DNA of 64,000 nucleotides. Origin: Earliella scabrosa (lineage: Eukaryota > Basidiomycota > Agaricomycetes > Polyporales > Polyporaceae). Position 1 is the stretch's first letter; every line of letters begins with the position of its first letter. Made by a program: the position numbers and the translations under genes. The notes below the pieces were generated by a model, which did no database searches, had not been told where the DNA came from, and was given only the letters and a program-made list of their open reading frames with translations. Shown piece by piece: positions 1-11,984 of this stretch. The stretch covers positions 1 through 64,000 of the forward strand of contig JABYQQ010000018.1 in assembly GCA_022605405.1 (NCBI GenBank), given 5' to 3'.

Positions 1-98
1 AGGGAGACGGGTTTGATACCGACAACTTCATGGTGGCGGCGTTCATGGAGAGCCTTCTCAGACCGGTACAAAAGGGCATCAGTGCAATACACGACAAA
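1..98 (+). CDS. possible partial exon of unknown gene at left edge
   Basis: A 32-codon open frame runs in from the window edge (first full codon at base 3) and stops at a good splice donor, gtatgt, at 99. It includes the residues FDTDNFMVAAFMESLL. I do not recognise the protein, and I could not join it to a following exon with confidence. Low confidence. Confidence 0.25.
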
Positions 99-1860
99 GT
101 ATGTACTGGGGAACTGAAAGTCCTGTGTCTGCGGCACTGAGGGCCTCGAAGTCACCCTGAGTACCGAAGACTCGGAGAGACCGAATGCGACTGCAGGGAG
201 AACGGACCAGAGAGCGGTGCGATTGCACACACATTAGACCATGTCCCGAATTTCGCCTCCTCTGTATTCTGGCCGGATGCGTTCCATGTCAAGGTCACGC
301 AGAGCACAACGCTTATGCGGTGCTGCGAGGACCATCTTGAGGCGACGAATCCCATAGAACCTAGAGTACGAGTGCCGTGAAGATGCTGTGACAAAGAAGA
401 GTGCTCCCTGCCACCCAATTTACCAGTGCTCTTCACCGTCGTGCTAAAGCGAGCACAGGTGGGGCCCGCCAACCCCAGGCCGCTCTGGGATACTACTCTC
501 ACTACCTCTCCCGTATGCTAAGGCCCTGCTTGCATGAAGCTCACGTTCACCAAAACATGCCGGCTCTGGCATCGACGACGACGGCTTTTCTGCCGTATAA
601 CTCCAATTATCCTCCACAGAGAGATCTCCCGTGGCAGGTCCTACTGCGGGCGAAACAAGAGAGCGCTTCGACATGAAACGTACAACGCTGGAGTATATAG
701 CCCGACCGATCTCCACCTTACCCGGAAAGAGTGTGCTCACCAAGAGATAGTCGTGCGGGCGAAACATTGGTTACGGAGGAGGAACTCCACACCGGCGACG
801 TCAGTTCACAAACTTCTTAGATGCTAATAACCACTCCTTCAGCTCCAGCGAAACAAGTCGTTGACGAGTGAAAGGAGAGACCCCCGGTTGGGCCGTCGAC
901 GTATGGGAGGCAAATGGAGACCAGCGTTCCCAGTTTGACGGGAGCCCTGAAAGGGGGTGCATTCACCCGAGTCGTACAGTCCACCGCGCGTGCCACCGGA
1001 CGGTGAACGAACACCGATGCGACTATCTTTGCAGAGAGAGAGACGAGAAATAAACAGGAGCAAAAGCCTGGCGCGACCGGCAACTGTGTGCTCCTCCCAC
1101 CACGATGGCACATGGCATAATGTCGCGGTAAATTTGTTAACCCCAACCCCGAGATTCAAATGGGACCTTGTAACTAATGCCAAGCATGTCCACTTATCTA
1201 TGAAATTGAACACATCATGAACGGCGGTTCAGTCAGGATGGAGCATATCTGTCAGGAAACCTCCGACGGACCACCTCTTCCATATTCATTGTGGAGGCGA
1301 CTATATACATAGACAAGCAAGCCAATATAACCATAGACGATGCTCTCCGGCTACCATACGCTCGACATGGGAAGACCAGCCCTTGCCACTAGTCGCACTC
1401 GAACCCTACACCCCGACCGGCGCTGGTAGCTGCCAGTGAGTCCGTGACCGCTCCCTCGGCACCTGCATCCGACGCGATCTGTCTCCCGGGAAACGCGTCC
1501 GAATTGGCATTCTGTTCGGGACCATCTGACTCGACGTTCCCGAGGGAATTGGTAACTAATGCGGCAGGCTCACCCCGCTGCCGTATAGCACGGTTAGACG
1601 ATGCGACGACAGAAGGGACATAGCCGCTGTCCGCCGAGTCGACGGAGCTGGCGTAACAGCTACACACGCAAGGTCAGAGAGGGATTTCTGCGCTTCTTTC
1701 GGTCTGAGTCGCTGCTCACCTGTTCATTGCCGTAGTCCTGTGGACTTGGACCTCCAGCTTAAGGGGAAATTCACGAGCGAAAAAAGGAGGGCGAGTCTCG
1801 ACAGCAGATCTGAATGAATTGAGTGAGTTGTGAACCAACACAATATGGTAGACGAACTCA
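99..1860. other. gene-poor stretch, weak coding signal only
   Basis: No recognisable gene. One minus-strand frame at 1389-1667 (92 codons, Ala/Ser/Gly-rich) could be an exon of the hypothetical gene whose first exon lies at 1861-2490, but no splice joining keeps a clean frame. Otherwise nothing seen. Confidence 0.4.
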
Positions 1861-2490
1861 CCCCGACCCAACCAGCTCCAGAGACTTCATGAAGGTGTCA
1901 TGGGATTCCAGACACTCCGCACCGGCCAAGTATGCCATGACCTCGTCCTCAGCGTCGCGACCCACATCGAGCGTGGCTGAAGATATAACATAGGGTTCGA
2001 GGAGAACAAAGGCGGCGGAGAGGCGAGGGGGTAAAGTGACGCATCCCTTCAGAAGAGGAGACACGAGATACTCGTACTCGCCAATCGAAGTATCGTTGTG
2101 AAGTACGAATTCAACGCCATCCGTCCGCATCCCTGCAATCGCAACCAAGCGGCCTCGAGTGGGTTGATGGACGAGCGATGGGCGACCCTCCCCTTCATCG
2201 CACCACCGGATCTCCAGGCAAACACCCGCGCCCAGCATAAGCGGGCGCGGAGGAGGGGCAACAAGCTCGAACCGTGCACCCCATGCTCCAACGACACCGG
2301 GGCGTGCAAGCCTCACCGATACCGGCATATACAGCGAGTGGACCTCGTCCATATAAGGAGGAGTGAGGCGTCCATCCGGGAAGGAGTCGGGATTGACAGC
2401 TGCTGAACTTGTAGGAGGGGTTACAGAAACGGGCCCGGGTGAGGAGCGAGGGTGGAACCTCCGAAGGAAATCGATGCCCGAGAATGGCAT
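1861..2490 (-). CDS. hypothetical protein, probable first exon
   Basis: ATG at 2490 opens a 210-residue frame with plausible composition: a proline-rich start, then a mixed segment containing DGVEFVLHNDTSIGEYEYLV. The frame would stop at 1858, but a consensus donor (gtgagt) sits exactly there, so this is more likely exon 1 of a longer gene running toward lower coordinates. A short candidate second exon ends at a gtgagc donor near 1722; beyond that I could not find a convincing continuation. No family recognised. It may also be a decayed gene. Confidence 0.35.
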
Positions 2491-5260
2491 GTTGCAGTAC
2501 GGAGGAGCGGGGTGGGGGGATGAGGGGAAAGCGCGCGGGTGTGGTGTGGGATATTATACCATCGGACGTAGAACCCATTGCCGGCTACGGCCGCGATCCC
2601 TTACCGACCACACGCACAATGTCGACTTTTATCCGAATTTCCCTTCAAGAGCGTGCTCTTTACAGGCGAAGTTTTCCGTCCTGGTAACAAATTTAGTTCT
2701 TTGAGCGAGACGACAAACTGTTCACTGACATATGGGGTATGCTATGCTTCCGGTAATGCTGTTAAGACATCTTCCAGCTTGTCTACGCCACATCTGAGTG
2801 CGGTTGGGAACTGCGTAACCACTATATAAAGGTGGTTTGGCAGCGGCCGGCAACATAGCCGAGGACCATCGTATCTGCCCGAGGGCCTGGAGATCTCCAT
2901 CAGTGAGCCATGATGGGCTACAACACCAGCTCTTACAGTGATGCTGCGTTAAGTGCATATAGGACTCGGATACTGATAAGAGCATAGAGGATCCGGACAG
3001 GGAGACAAACTTGTGTGTTGAATGCCTACATTCGCCTACATTGCAGTGACCGTGACGCCGACCCGGAGGACCAGATGCCGGACGTCATAATCATAACATA
3101 ATCATTCGCTGCCAGAGACGTCAAACTGCAGGCGGCGTGAGCTTTACGGGAAGAAATTGGCCGTGTGGGAAGTTAGGGAGACGGTTTGATAGGCGAGAAT
3201 ACTTCTCGAATCCCATAAGCCAGACCATCAATTGTCACACATCGTGGCGAGCTTCCACCATGCGGTCCGGGGAAAGCACGAAGCACTGGATCCCACGAAC
3301 ATTCAGTTGGCAGGACATTCAACGATCCGGTGACGCTTACTTGAAAAGGTTAGCGCATCGCTGAGTGCAGGAAAGCTGCACGACAGTGGGAGCCACTCCC
3401 TTGCCAGTGCCCATATCGCTCTGAACTCAGGATAACAACACTGTGCGAGACAGAGCACAATGATAGGATACATGGTGGGAACAGGGCTGATCCGTCCGTG
3501 CATGTAACTTAGTATCACTGTATGACCGGCCAAACATCAACTCACCTAGGCACACAAACCCACAGTGCGGATCAAAGGACAGGCGTGTGGTATTGCCGTG
3601 ATAGAAACACCCCGCCAATCAGGACTACCGGGCGGTGCGAGCTCACCAAGAGCATTATTAGCCTGCATGGCGAATATTTACGAGGGATGGCAGTGCGTTC
3701 ACCGCGGCTGGTACCGACATGATGTACAGCCCGATGACAACGCCGGGATGGCAGGGCCACATTTTGCAGGGGCGGAGAGATCACAGAGGATGCGGCAGTG
3801 TGTTATAGGAGGATGAAAGGACTTGCAATCTAGCGGATGATAGGCTAGATTACAACGACACAGCAACAGGGCTTGGAAAGCATGTCGTGGACGGCATGGG
3901 AAGACCGATGTAGGGTCGCAAGAAGGGGACATCACAATCGCGTGTCATTTGACTGGAGAGGCAACACAGGCTATAGTACAGCCCTTGTTGGCAGAAGGAT
4001 GGTGCAACTTGAAAACAAGGAAGATGGGGAAAGCGACATTTACCGACATTCAGGTGGTTAGAAGGAGATTCGCGCGGAAAAAAGAAATAACTCCGGTGTC
4101 CTGAGAAATTATCTCTAAGAGCCGGGCGGCCAACAGAAAACTCACGTCCAGCGTAGAGGCGCAAGAGAGTATACTTCCGAACTTAGGGATACAACGTCAC
4201 AGATCGGTCTAATACGTCAACGTTGACCTTCAGCAAGGTCCGCGATAACGCGGTCACTCTTCCACAGAGACACACAACGTGATTGAGTGCAACTCTTTTA
4301 GCAAATATTGCAGTAGAGGAATGCGAAGTGAACCTTCCAAAAGGTGCTTGAAGTGTTGCTGCATTGACAGCGATGAAGGTGAGGAGGTTCGTAGATGAGA
4401 AAACAATAACGATAGTGAGGAGATTTTGAAATCAGGCACGAACTTGGCTCCTCGCCTACAACTTCACAAAGCCTCTGCTGTGAGATGCTTGCAATTTATC
4501 GGAAGGTCATCACTGTCCACATATCCAACAATCTCTGTCATCGTCAGTGGGACGTTATCCTCGGAGGGATCACTCAGACAGGAAACATGGCTGTCAGTGG
4601 CACCGGTGATAACGCCGCTGAGCTGCACATGGCCAGCTTCTATTGCACAAAACACACGTTCGTCAACATCATTTGTTCTGGGGCCAAACAAAGCATCCAT
4701 GTTCGCTTGGCTGGAGTCCCCGAACTGTACAGTGACTTTGTAGCAACGTTCTGTCGTTTGACGGGGGGAGCAGGTCGTTTGCGTGACATCCTATGGATGA
4801 ATAGATAACTTACAAACATAGCATTTGACACAGCATCGCATGGCCAGGAAGATCGCAGAATCAGCATACAATCCTGCTCACTCTCGTGGGTAATATCAGT
4901 AAACGTTCAAAGCGGATCAAGGTTCTTCAGACGAGGAACGCTCCAGGGTCCATACATCGGCAAAAGCGAAGCAAGGTATGTTCATGTCCCCAGCGCAATG
5001 AGGCCTGAAGCAAAACGTGCGACGGAACTGACATTCGCAACTGAGAACGTGAACAGAACATCCAGATGGCTTCAAATAATGTTGCGCTGGCCAGCGACGA
5101 GTTGATCGTGCTGACGGGTGATACACATGCAAACACGAATTGTGACGACGAGGACGGACGAAGGATTCAATATTCCTACAATACAGGAGTCGACAACAAT
5201 ACAAGAGAGGCGATAGCAGGCGCGAGCAAACGTGGGACAGCGGTGACGAACATCAAGCGA
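2491..5260. other. gene-poor stretch with weak coding signal
   Basis: No recognisable gene. A TATA-like tatataaagg lies near 2822 with no clear gene after it. A minus-strand frame at 4464-4760 (including MDALFGPRTNDVDERVFCAI) has reasonable composition and could be an exon or gene relic, but I could not assign or extend it. The rest looks like decayed sequence. Confidence 0.4.
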
Positions 5261-5320
5261 CGACGAGCGATTACGAGCGACGACGAGCGATTACGAGCGA
5301 TTACGAGCGATTACGAGCGA
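5261..5320. repeat. 10-bp tandem repeat (six units)
   Basis: Six 10-base units in exact register: CGACGAGCGA, TTACGAGCGA, CGACGAGCGA, then TTACGAGCGA three times. The last seven bases are invariant. Further degenerate units flank it (tcaagcgacgacg before, atatcag after). Confidence 0.9.
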
Positions 5321-7258
5321 TATCAGTGAGGACGTAGACACGAGGAAAAGAAAATATGCACCCACCCGACGTGCCCTCCCGGACCGGAGCGGACGCGCGC
5401 ACATCGCCCCCAATGTGCACGTCACCCCTGACCGACGACGCGCTGGACGCTGGAAAACACAGGAAGGGTCAGCGAGGGCAGCGGGCGCAACGGCTGGCGG
5501 AATACTCACCGCACCCCTCCGCCGGCGCGACTTCCGCGGCAGACGACGAGCTCGGAAGCTCGGAAGCTGGAGGAGGAGGCGCTGCGGCACGACACGACGG
5601 GTGAGCGGTGAACGATCGAGCAGGCATGGTAACGCACCACAATCCAGGTCCATCGCGTGACCACCAGGCCCCGGTGCTACAGCGTGCCCTGGATGGAGCC
5701 AACGTCAACGAGGGGAGAGCGGAGAGCAGGCGGAAACGCGGGAGCTTACCCAATACGCGAGCACCGAGAGGACGCAGATCCTGGTGGTGAGCGCGGAAAC
5801 CGGTGTGCGACGCTGCGCCGGGCTCGGTCAGAAAGGAAGCGGGATCCGCAAGACGGCAGGACACGCACCCAAAGCACCAGAATCCGGAAGGAGCGGACGG
5901 GTCGCAGGCGACGGGGAGTCCGGCGGCGGGAAGGGTTCTGCGGGGAGGGGGGGTCAGAACGGGCGAGAAACGGGACGGGAGAGCGATCCAACGCACCAGA
6001 GCTAGAAGAAAGCGTTGCGGCAGCTGTGGGTGACGGCCTGGGGATCGACATTCGATCCCCAGAGACGGAAACAGTAGATGCGGCAGACATTCCAGACGTG
6101 GAAAAGAAAAAGGAGGAAAAACTGCACGCGCCGCAGGTTTATAACGGCGCGGATCCATCGTGATGCAAACACGAACAACGCGGGTGCGGGCAGTGCTGGG
6201 CGGTGCAAGCCGGTGATGGACGAGGATGCCGAGCCCCGACGAACCCGCGCATTTCCTTTTCCTGGGGGTAGGCGTGATGTCACATCAGTGACTCCACGTG
6301 GGAGTGACGTTACCGTCACTTGAGGCGTTATTCTGGGTACAAGACCTGTTCTACTTCGTAGTCCAGGAAAGTACTTACCTGCGACTCGGACCAAGGCAAC
6401 TCGTTTACTCGTCGCACGCAAGCAGCACTTTGTCCAGGCGTCCAACGCCCCCATGAAGGTTTTGCCACGGATCCTGTACATCTTCCGGACATGGCACAAC
6501 GTATCTAGTGGCAGTCTTGAACGGACACAAACGTCACGAAGTTCTCCTCAGGCTCCCGGCAGTCATCGCGGCGCAGGTGACGTATCCGCATTTGTTGTAT
6601 GTTCACAGACTGCCCTGATGCTCGTCCCTTAGCCTTTGACATCTGCCCGGACACATTTGGAATGAGTCGTGGACGCGCACGCCGAATGGGGTTGCGGACT
6701 TCCACCACGTGATCCAAAAGCGATATCCATCGGCACGATTTGTGGACATTGCGGCTGCCCAGGGCCACCCGGACGCCGGATCCCAAACGATCCCAGGGCC
6801 AATAGAGGCCACAGAACTTGCCCAAAGTGCTTCAGAGAAGGTCGTATGCAAGATGGGACGGAGTGGACGCGGTAACACCTTCATACCTTCTCGTACGGCG
6901 TGCACACCGCCGTCGTTGTAAAACTCTCGTGCGCGATATACAACTCACCCTCCCGCCTCTAGAAATTGGTGGACACACCCGTCCCTGGTTCTGACGCACC
7001 AGAGCGCCCGGCTCTATGAATCTGATCATCGAATGCCGCGGCCCGATCGAGCAACTTGCTTACTGCGTTCCATCATCGCTAGTACAGTCTGACAGTGATG
7101 TTGAAATGCGGCGGTCGGCATTGGCTGCGGGACGGGCATTTGATCCGAGTCGAGCTCTGTGTTGCACTGCAATTACACCAGGTACATTCTTCCATCCTTT
7201 CCCCAGGTCGACTTACCATTGCCTGGGCACAGGTCGGCAAGCCCCACGGTGTCCTGGA
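5321..7258. other. gene-poor, GC-rich stretch upstream of the peroxidase
   Basis: 5350-6160 is GC-rich and open in several frames on both strands, which I read as a composition effect rather than a gene. A minus-strand frame reaching a gtaagt donor near 6375 (including MYRIRGKTFMGALDAW) may be an exon relic. No product recognised. Confidence 0.4.
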
Positions 7259-7264
7259 TATAAA
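7259..7264 (+). promoter_or_regulatory. TATA box of the peroxidase gene
   Basis: TATAAA in the context ggatataaagg, 132 bases before the start codon at 7396. Position and orientation fit a core promoter for the secreted peroxidase. Confidence 0.6.
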
Positions 7265-7395
7265 GGCATCGGCGTGGTGCCACTATCCCCAACACCTATT
7301 CGCTCCTTCTTGTCTGCTTTCGCAGTTGTGGGGCTCTGGTCGCGGTACTCTCACTCTTCCTCTTGTGTTTCATATCCTGCAAGCGCTGCACCACC

Positions 7396-9148
7396 ATGTT
7401 GTCCAAGATTTTCCTGCCAATCCTGATCCTCGCTCTCGTCGTCACGGTCTCCGCTGCGCCAAAGGCCCATAAATGTACGAAGCAAGGCCGTGGCCACACC
7501 ACCAAAGATGAGCGGGTACGTAGTCATAACTCTTCACCCTGATATTTGCCTCATGTTTGTCTTGGGTCCGTAAGTGCTGCGTCTGGTTCGACGTCCTCGA
7601 TGACCTGCAGAAGCAAGTGTGAGTTTTTCGTGCTCGTGCTGAACGGCTGGCTATGCGTGTTCTAACTCGTAGTTTGCAGCTTTGAGCGCGAATGCGGTTA
7701 GTATCTTAGCGCAGTAAGCTCTAGACATCGCCATCTAACGAGAGATCCGCAATAGGCGACGAAGCTCACGAGGCTATTCGTGTGAGTAGCACTTGTCTCT
7801 GCGGATAGACGACTCCTGACATCCTCTTTAGTTGACCTTCCACGATGCTATCGGCATCTCTCCTACTCTTGGGTGAGACTGGTATCCTCTCATCTCATAC
7901 TATGCTGCCAATACCCACCGACATCACTTGCTTTCAGCGGTGGAGGTGCTGGTACGTCACACTGACACTACTGGTCATGCCCCACGCCCGTCCTGACATT
8001 CGCATAGACGGCTCGATCATGGCGCATTGGGATATCGAGGGCGCCGAGCCCGCCAACGGTGGTCTCGACGAGATCATCGAGTTGTACCGGTCCATCGCTA
8101 TCAAGCGCCGTGTCGCCTTTGGTGACTTGTACGTGACTATCTGTCTGCCATTTCTCGTAGGTCTTGACAAGGCATGCCTCCAGTGTCCAATTCGCTGGTG
8201 CGGTCGGCCTCGCCAACTGCAACGGCGCCCCGCGGCTAGAGTTCATGGCCGGTCGTGTGAACAGCTCGGTGCCTGCCCCGACAGGTCTTATCTCAAGTCC
8301 CGCCGACACGGTGGATGCGATTCTCGCGCGCATGGGCGATGCCGGTCTCTCCACTGACGATGTCGTCGCCCTCATGGCCTCTCACTCGGTTGGAGCGCAG
8401 AAGAACCTCGACATGGTCCGTGCTCTCCCGACAGCTTACCACCGTTCATTCGTCAGACTTAACGCATGTCCGCTATGATATAGACCATTCAAGGAGCCCC
8501 CCTCGACTCGACGCCATCCGCTTTCGACGCGCAGTACTTCGCTGAGGTGCGTTGCTTCATCCCCTTAGCCGCGCTGTACCTTGACCCCCACCTCGACGTG
8601 TAGGTTCTGCTTAAGGGCAAGGAATTTCCCGGAAACGGCTCGCACTTCGGCGAGGTGGAGTCGCCCTACCCGGGCGAGTTCCGCATCGCCTCTGACGCCC
8701 TCCTTGCCCGTGACCCCCGCACGGCGTGCCTGTGGCAGTCATTCATCGGTGAGTCTCACTCCTTCCTCCTTCAAGACACGCTGCCCGTACAGGTCCATAT
8801 CTCCCATCTCCCTTCGTTTCGTTTCGCCTCGCCTTCATCTGCTTTTCCAACCGTGCCATGAGTGTCGACGCTGACATGATCCGACCCCTTCGTGCAGGCA
8901 ACCATGACCTGATGATGGCCCGCTTCAGGGCCGCGATGTCCAAGATGTCACTCCTAGGCCAAAACAAACGCAAGCTCTACGACTGCTCGGACGTGATCCA
9001 AACGCCGCCCCCGCTCGCACACCGGGTGCCCATCCTACCCGCCGGCGTCTCGCGCCGCGACATCGAGGCGTCGTGCAAGTCGAAGCCCTTCCCGCCGCTC
9101 CGCGTCGCGCCCGGCCCGATGACCTCCATCATCCCCGTTCCCCCATGA
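7396..9148 (+). CDS. class II heme peroxidase, atypical (generic-type)
   Basis: Secreted fungal class II peroxidase, the family of manganese, lignin and versatile peroxidases, which oxidise substrates with H2O2. Eleven exons: 7396-7515, 7575-7618, 7680-7696, 7756-7781, 7832-7872, 7938-7951, 8008-8128, 8184-8415, 8484-8546, 8604-8748, 8898-9148. All phases close and give 357 residues. A signal peptide ([11 protein letters not shown]) is followed by the family pattern: CC pair, distal Arg/His in RLTFHDA, calcium site GGGADGS, the conserved GDFVQFAGAV block, proximal His in ASHSV, DSTP, WQSF, and CSDV near the C-terminus. Compared with the P. chrysosporium MnP1 pattern, the Mn-binding position Glu35 is Asp, Glu39 is kept, and Asp179 is Lys. 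The position of the lignin/versatile peroxidase catalytic Trp171 is Ala (DVVALMASH). It therefore fits neither a classical MnP nor an LiP/VP. A TATA box lies upstream. Confidence 0.92.
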
Positions 9149-9577
9149 GCGGCTGGTGTCGTATCCCCACCTCTTCAATGTTCTCTCTCTCGGGGGTTGG
9201 AGCCAGGCTACAGGTTACAACATTCGGAATGTACTGCTGCTTGTGGTGACAATGTACTATCCGTTCATTCATTCATTCGTTCTTTTACACTACCTCATTC
9301 GTGGTATCTACTTACTTGCAGCTATACACCTTACTCCTTGCCGTTCCTTACATGCCACGCGCATGCTTGGGGCCTATACGAAAACTATACCGCACATTAT
9401 TCGCGCATACTACTTCACACGCACGGACTTTCTGCATTTTGGATACACATGGGAATTTAATCGACATTCATTCATCCACAACCGCCTTCCACCTGGTGTG
9501 CCACCCGACATCACTGCAAGGTTGTACCAAAGCCTAGGACCCACGATAGTTGCTAACGAACAACCCCCCACAAATAT
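9149..9577. other. convergent intergenic region
   Basis: AT-rich 3' flanks of the peroxidase (+) and the DUF1308 gene (-). No gene seen. Confidence 0.6.
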
Positions 9578-11560
9578 CTACTCGGAGTAGTCGGACCTCA
9601 TGCCCTCCGCGAGGCTCCTGGGATCAACAACCCAGATGGCCGCCTTCTCCACCACAGCCGTGCCATCTCCCTCGCTCCCCGCCTTGTCCTTCGCCGCCGC
9701 TTTGGGCTCATGCTCCCAGCCGTACCCTCCCTCAGAGGTCCTGATGTCACGCAAGATCGCCTTCACGCTCGACTTGTTCGCCGTCAGAGTCGTCCATCCG
9801 CGCGCGGCGCCCCACAACATGCTCTGCACGGTATGCGCCGTGAGGCGCGGGTTCGCCTTCATCACCGCCGCGCGCTCGATCTCCTCGTCGTTCTCCAAGC
9901 CGTCTTCCGCGTTCGCAGACGTCCCAGACGGTGGTGCTGGAGACGGGGTTGGGTTGGGGTGGGGCATGGCCTCCTGTGCGAGAATGTCGCGCGACGTGCG
10001 GGCCAGGAGCTTGAAGAAGGGCGATTGGACATGTCCGTCCTCCGTGAGCTCTGGGGGCTGGAGCTCAGGAGGCGGGACCGTTGTTTGAAAGACATTGACT
10101 GGGACGATTGGCAAGAACGAATGCGCGTAACGCGAGCCCTCCCAGTACTTGTCCACAGCTTCTGATATTGAAGTGTCAGGGGACGGGAAGAGCGCAGCAG
10201 CGCGTCGCTTCTCGTTCGGACCGCCGATCTTGGACAGAACGATACGCAGGCAGCGGTCGCGTGCTTCAGGCGTCGTCCAGAACTCCACGTTCTTGAGGTC
10301 GGGCGACGAAACAGCGCTAAGGCGGTCGCGCAGCTCGTGCAGAAGGCCCCGCCCCATCTCCTGCAAAGCTTGGTTCGCGAGAGCCCGCGAGTGCTTCCCT
10401 ATTCCATTCTCTCCAAAGCGGCTTTCGTCAATCTCCTCGTCCGGACGCTTGCATGCCTCTAGGCGCTTGCGCTTCCATTCGCGGTACTGTGCGGCAGGGA
10501 CGTATCGAGTGTCAGCTTCAGCTGAGGAAGCAGGTAGAGGGGATTGGGTAATGTCGGAGACCAGCGCGATTAGTATTGACAAGTCTAGGTTTACGCGAAT
10601 CGTGGGCTCTAGGTGGCGGACGGGCGCGGGGGTCACTTTCGGTAGTAGGTCGGCATCGCGCTCCCCCAGCTCAACGATGATACCCATGCCGCGCAGCATT
10701 TCTATCGTCTGCGCTATTCGCGGGTCATGTTCCTTGGGGTCTCTGGGAGATGGGTCAAGCCTCGTGAGACGCAATGTGACGGAGGGGATCGTGGTCGTGC
10801 TAGGCAAGGGGTTCCGGCGCGCAGCATCTAGCAGAGAGCGACCTGCCCGGAGAATCGAGTTGTCAAACTCCCTTTGAGCGAGACTAGGTCTCCCGTGGAT
10901 GTCATCGTCCTCATCCTCCGACTCTGTCATGTACGAGTCGATCTCGCGGAACTCTGCGAGAAGGCGGGAGTTCTTCGTCCTGTGGGGAGTTGAGCGCATA
11001 TAGCGAGGTATTCAGCGGGCCACGTACGTGTTGACGCGTATCCAACGCCTCCCGCCCTCTGCAACAACATCCACCTTCACTCCTGGCGGCTTGCGTGAGC
11101 CGCGTCGTGGAACGTGTGTGGGCTGGTCGCCTTCGAGGAAGGTCCGCCAGATGGTCACGATGGGCTGCGGCGCGTGCAGCACCTCATTCCATACCGATAT
11201 TAGGTATGGTGCGTTGGTCGACAAAGCAGGCGAAGAGGCGCAGGCAGGGTCGTTCAAGAACTACTGGTGGTGTTTGGGCAAGATAGTAATCGCCAGTCCC
11301 ATCCCGCACTCTGTGAACTGGCTCACCTTCTCCAGAACATCCAGGTCTCGCCTGACCGCATCCCGCAACGCGCGCAGTCCATGCACCGCATCCTGGTGAG
11401 AGTGGAACTCGTCGTTTGTGTCCCCGCTGAGATCAATTGACGAGTCGAGTATCGGAGGTCTAACGGAGAGATGGGCAGACCCGAAGGTCGCCATCGCGGT
11501 GTAGATCTCTCGCAGCCGGTTTCGCAGGTCGTGTAGCTCTGGGTGCGGAAGTGCAGACAT
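9578..11560 (-). CDS. DUF1308 / UPF0415 (C7orf25-like) protein
   Basis: Three exons, 11560-11327, 11260-11028 and 10979-9578, give about 622 residues. The 66-bp first intron removes an in-frame stop. The protein matches the animal C7orf25 (UPF0415) layout: a helical N-terminus, then VDVVAEGGRRWIRVNT, VNLDLSILIALVSDIT, LSKIGGPNEKRRA, and near the C-terminus LTAHTVQSMLWGAARGWTTL followed by DPRSLAEGM. Human C7orf25 is about 420 residues; the fungal protein is longer through acidic (ESEDEDDD) and proline-rich insertions. Function is unknown in the family. It converges on the peroxidase gene. Confidence 0.85.
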
Positions 11561-11984
11561 TTGCAGGGGAGAACGTGTTTGTTTTAGAGTGGTTTGAGTA
11601 GTTGCGATGAAGCCAGTACTTAGTCTAGAGCAAGTCAGGAACTTGAAGGACTCGTCGGAGTGACTCGGGCCTCGACGTGAACGATCGAGCTAGGGTTAGG
11701 GTTATGTGTGCGCGAGTTCGATCCACTCGTACGACGGTCCTTTTCTCAACGATCATGTCGGTCAAAGGATAATGATTTGCCATCTGAGGAATACCGCTGC
11801 AACACAACCCGTGCTACCATGTCGCTAGAAACTCCTTCTAGCGCCCCCTACAATGGCAGTCCACCGATGATACCAGTGGCCTCCCGGAACAAGCGAGATG
11901 TATCTTATGAGAACAGCTTGCTTGCGCTGTAGCGGAAAACCGGTTCAGCGCCTTCTCAATGAGGTTAGTAACAGCGTGAATGAC
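11561..11984. other. promoter region of the DUF1308 gene and 3' flank of S41 gene A
   Basis: No gene seen. It contains two joined telomere-type units (see the separate entry). Confidence 0.5.
11691..11704 (-). promoter_or_regulatory. telobox-like motif (two TAACCC units)
   Basis: The plus strand reads tagggttagggtta, 130 bases before the start codon of the DUF1308 gene. Telomere-type units in promoters are known regulatory sites in several eukaryotes; here the role is inferred. Confidence 0.35.

Noticed and set aside
3176..3200. Sequence agggagacggtttgat resembling the first bases of the window
   Set aside because: The similarity does not extend beyond about 17 bases; it may be chance.
5469..6158. 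230-codon minus-strand frame, with a 168-codon frame on the other strand
   Set aside because: Overlapping long frames on both strands in GC-rich DNA, low-complexity product, no recognisable domain.
11261..11326. In-frame stop in the DUF1308 gene suggesting a pseudogene
   Set aside because: The stop is the last codon of a 66-bp intron with a gtgagc donor and tag acceptor.
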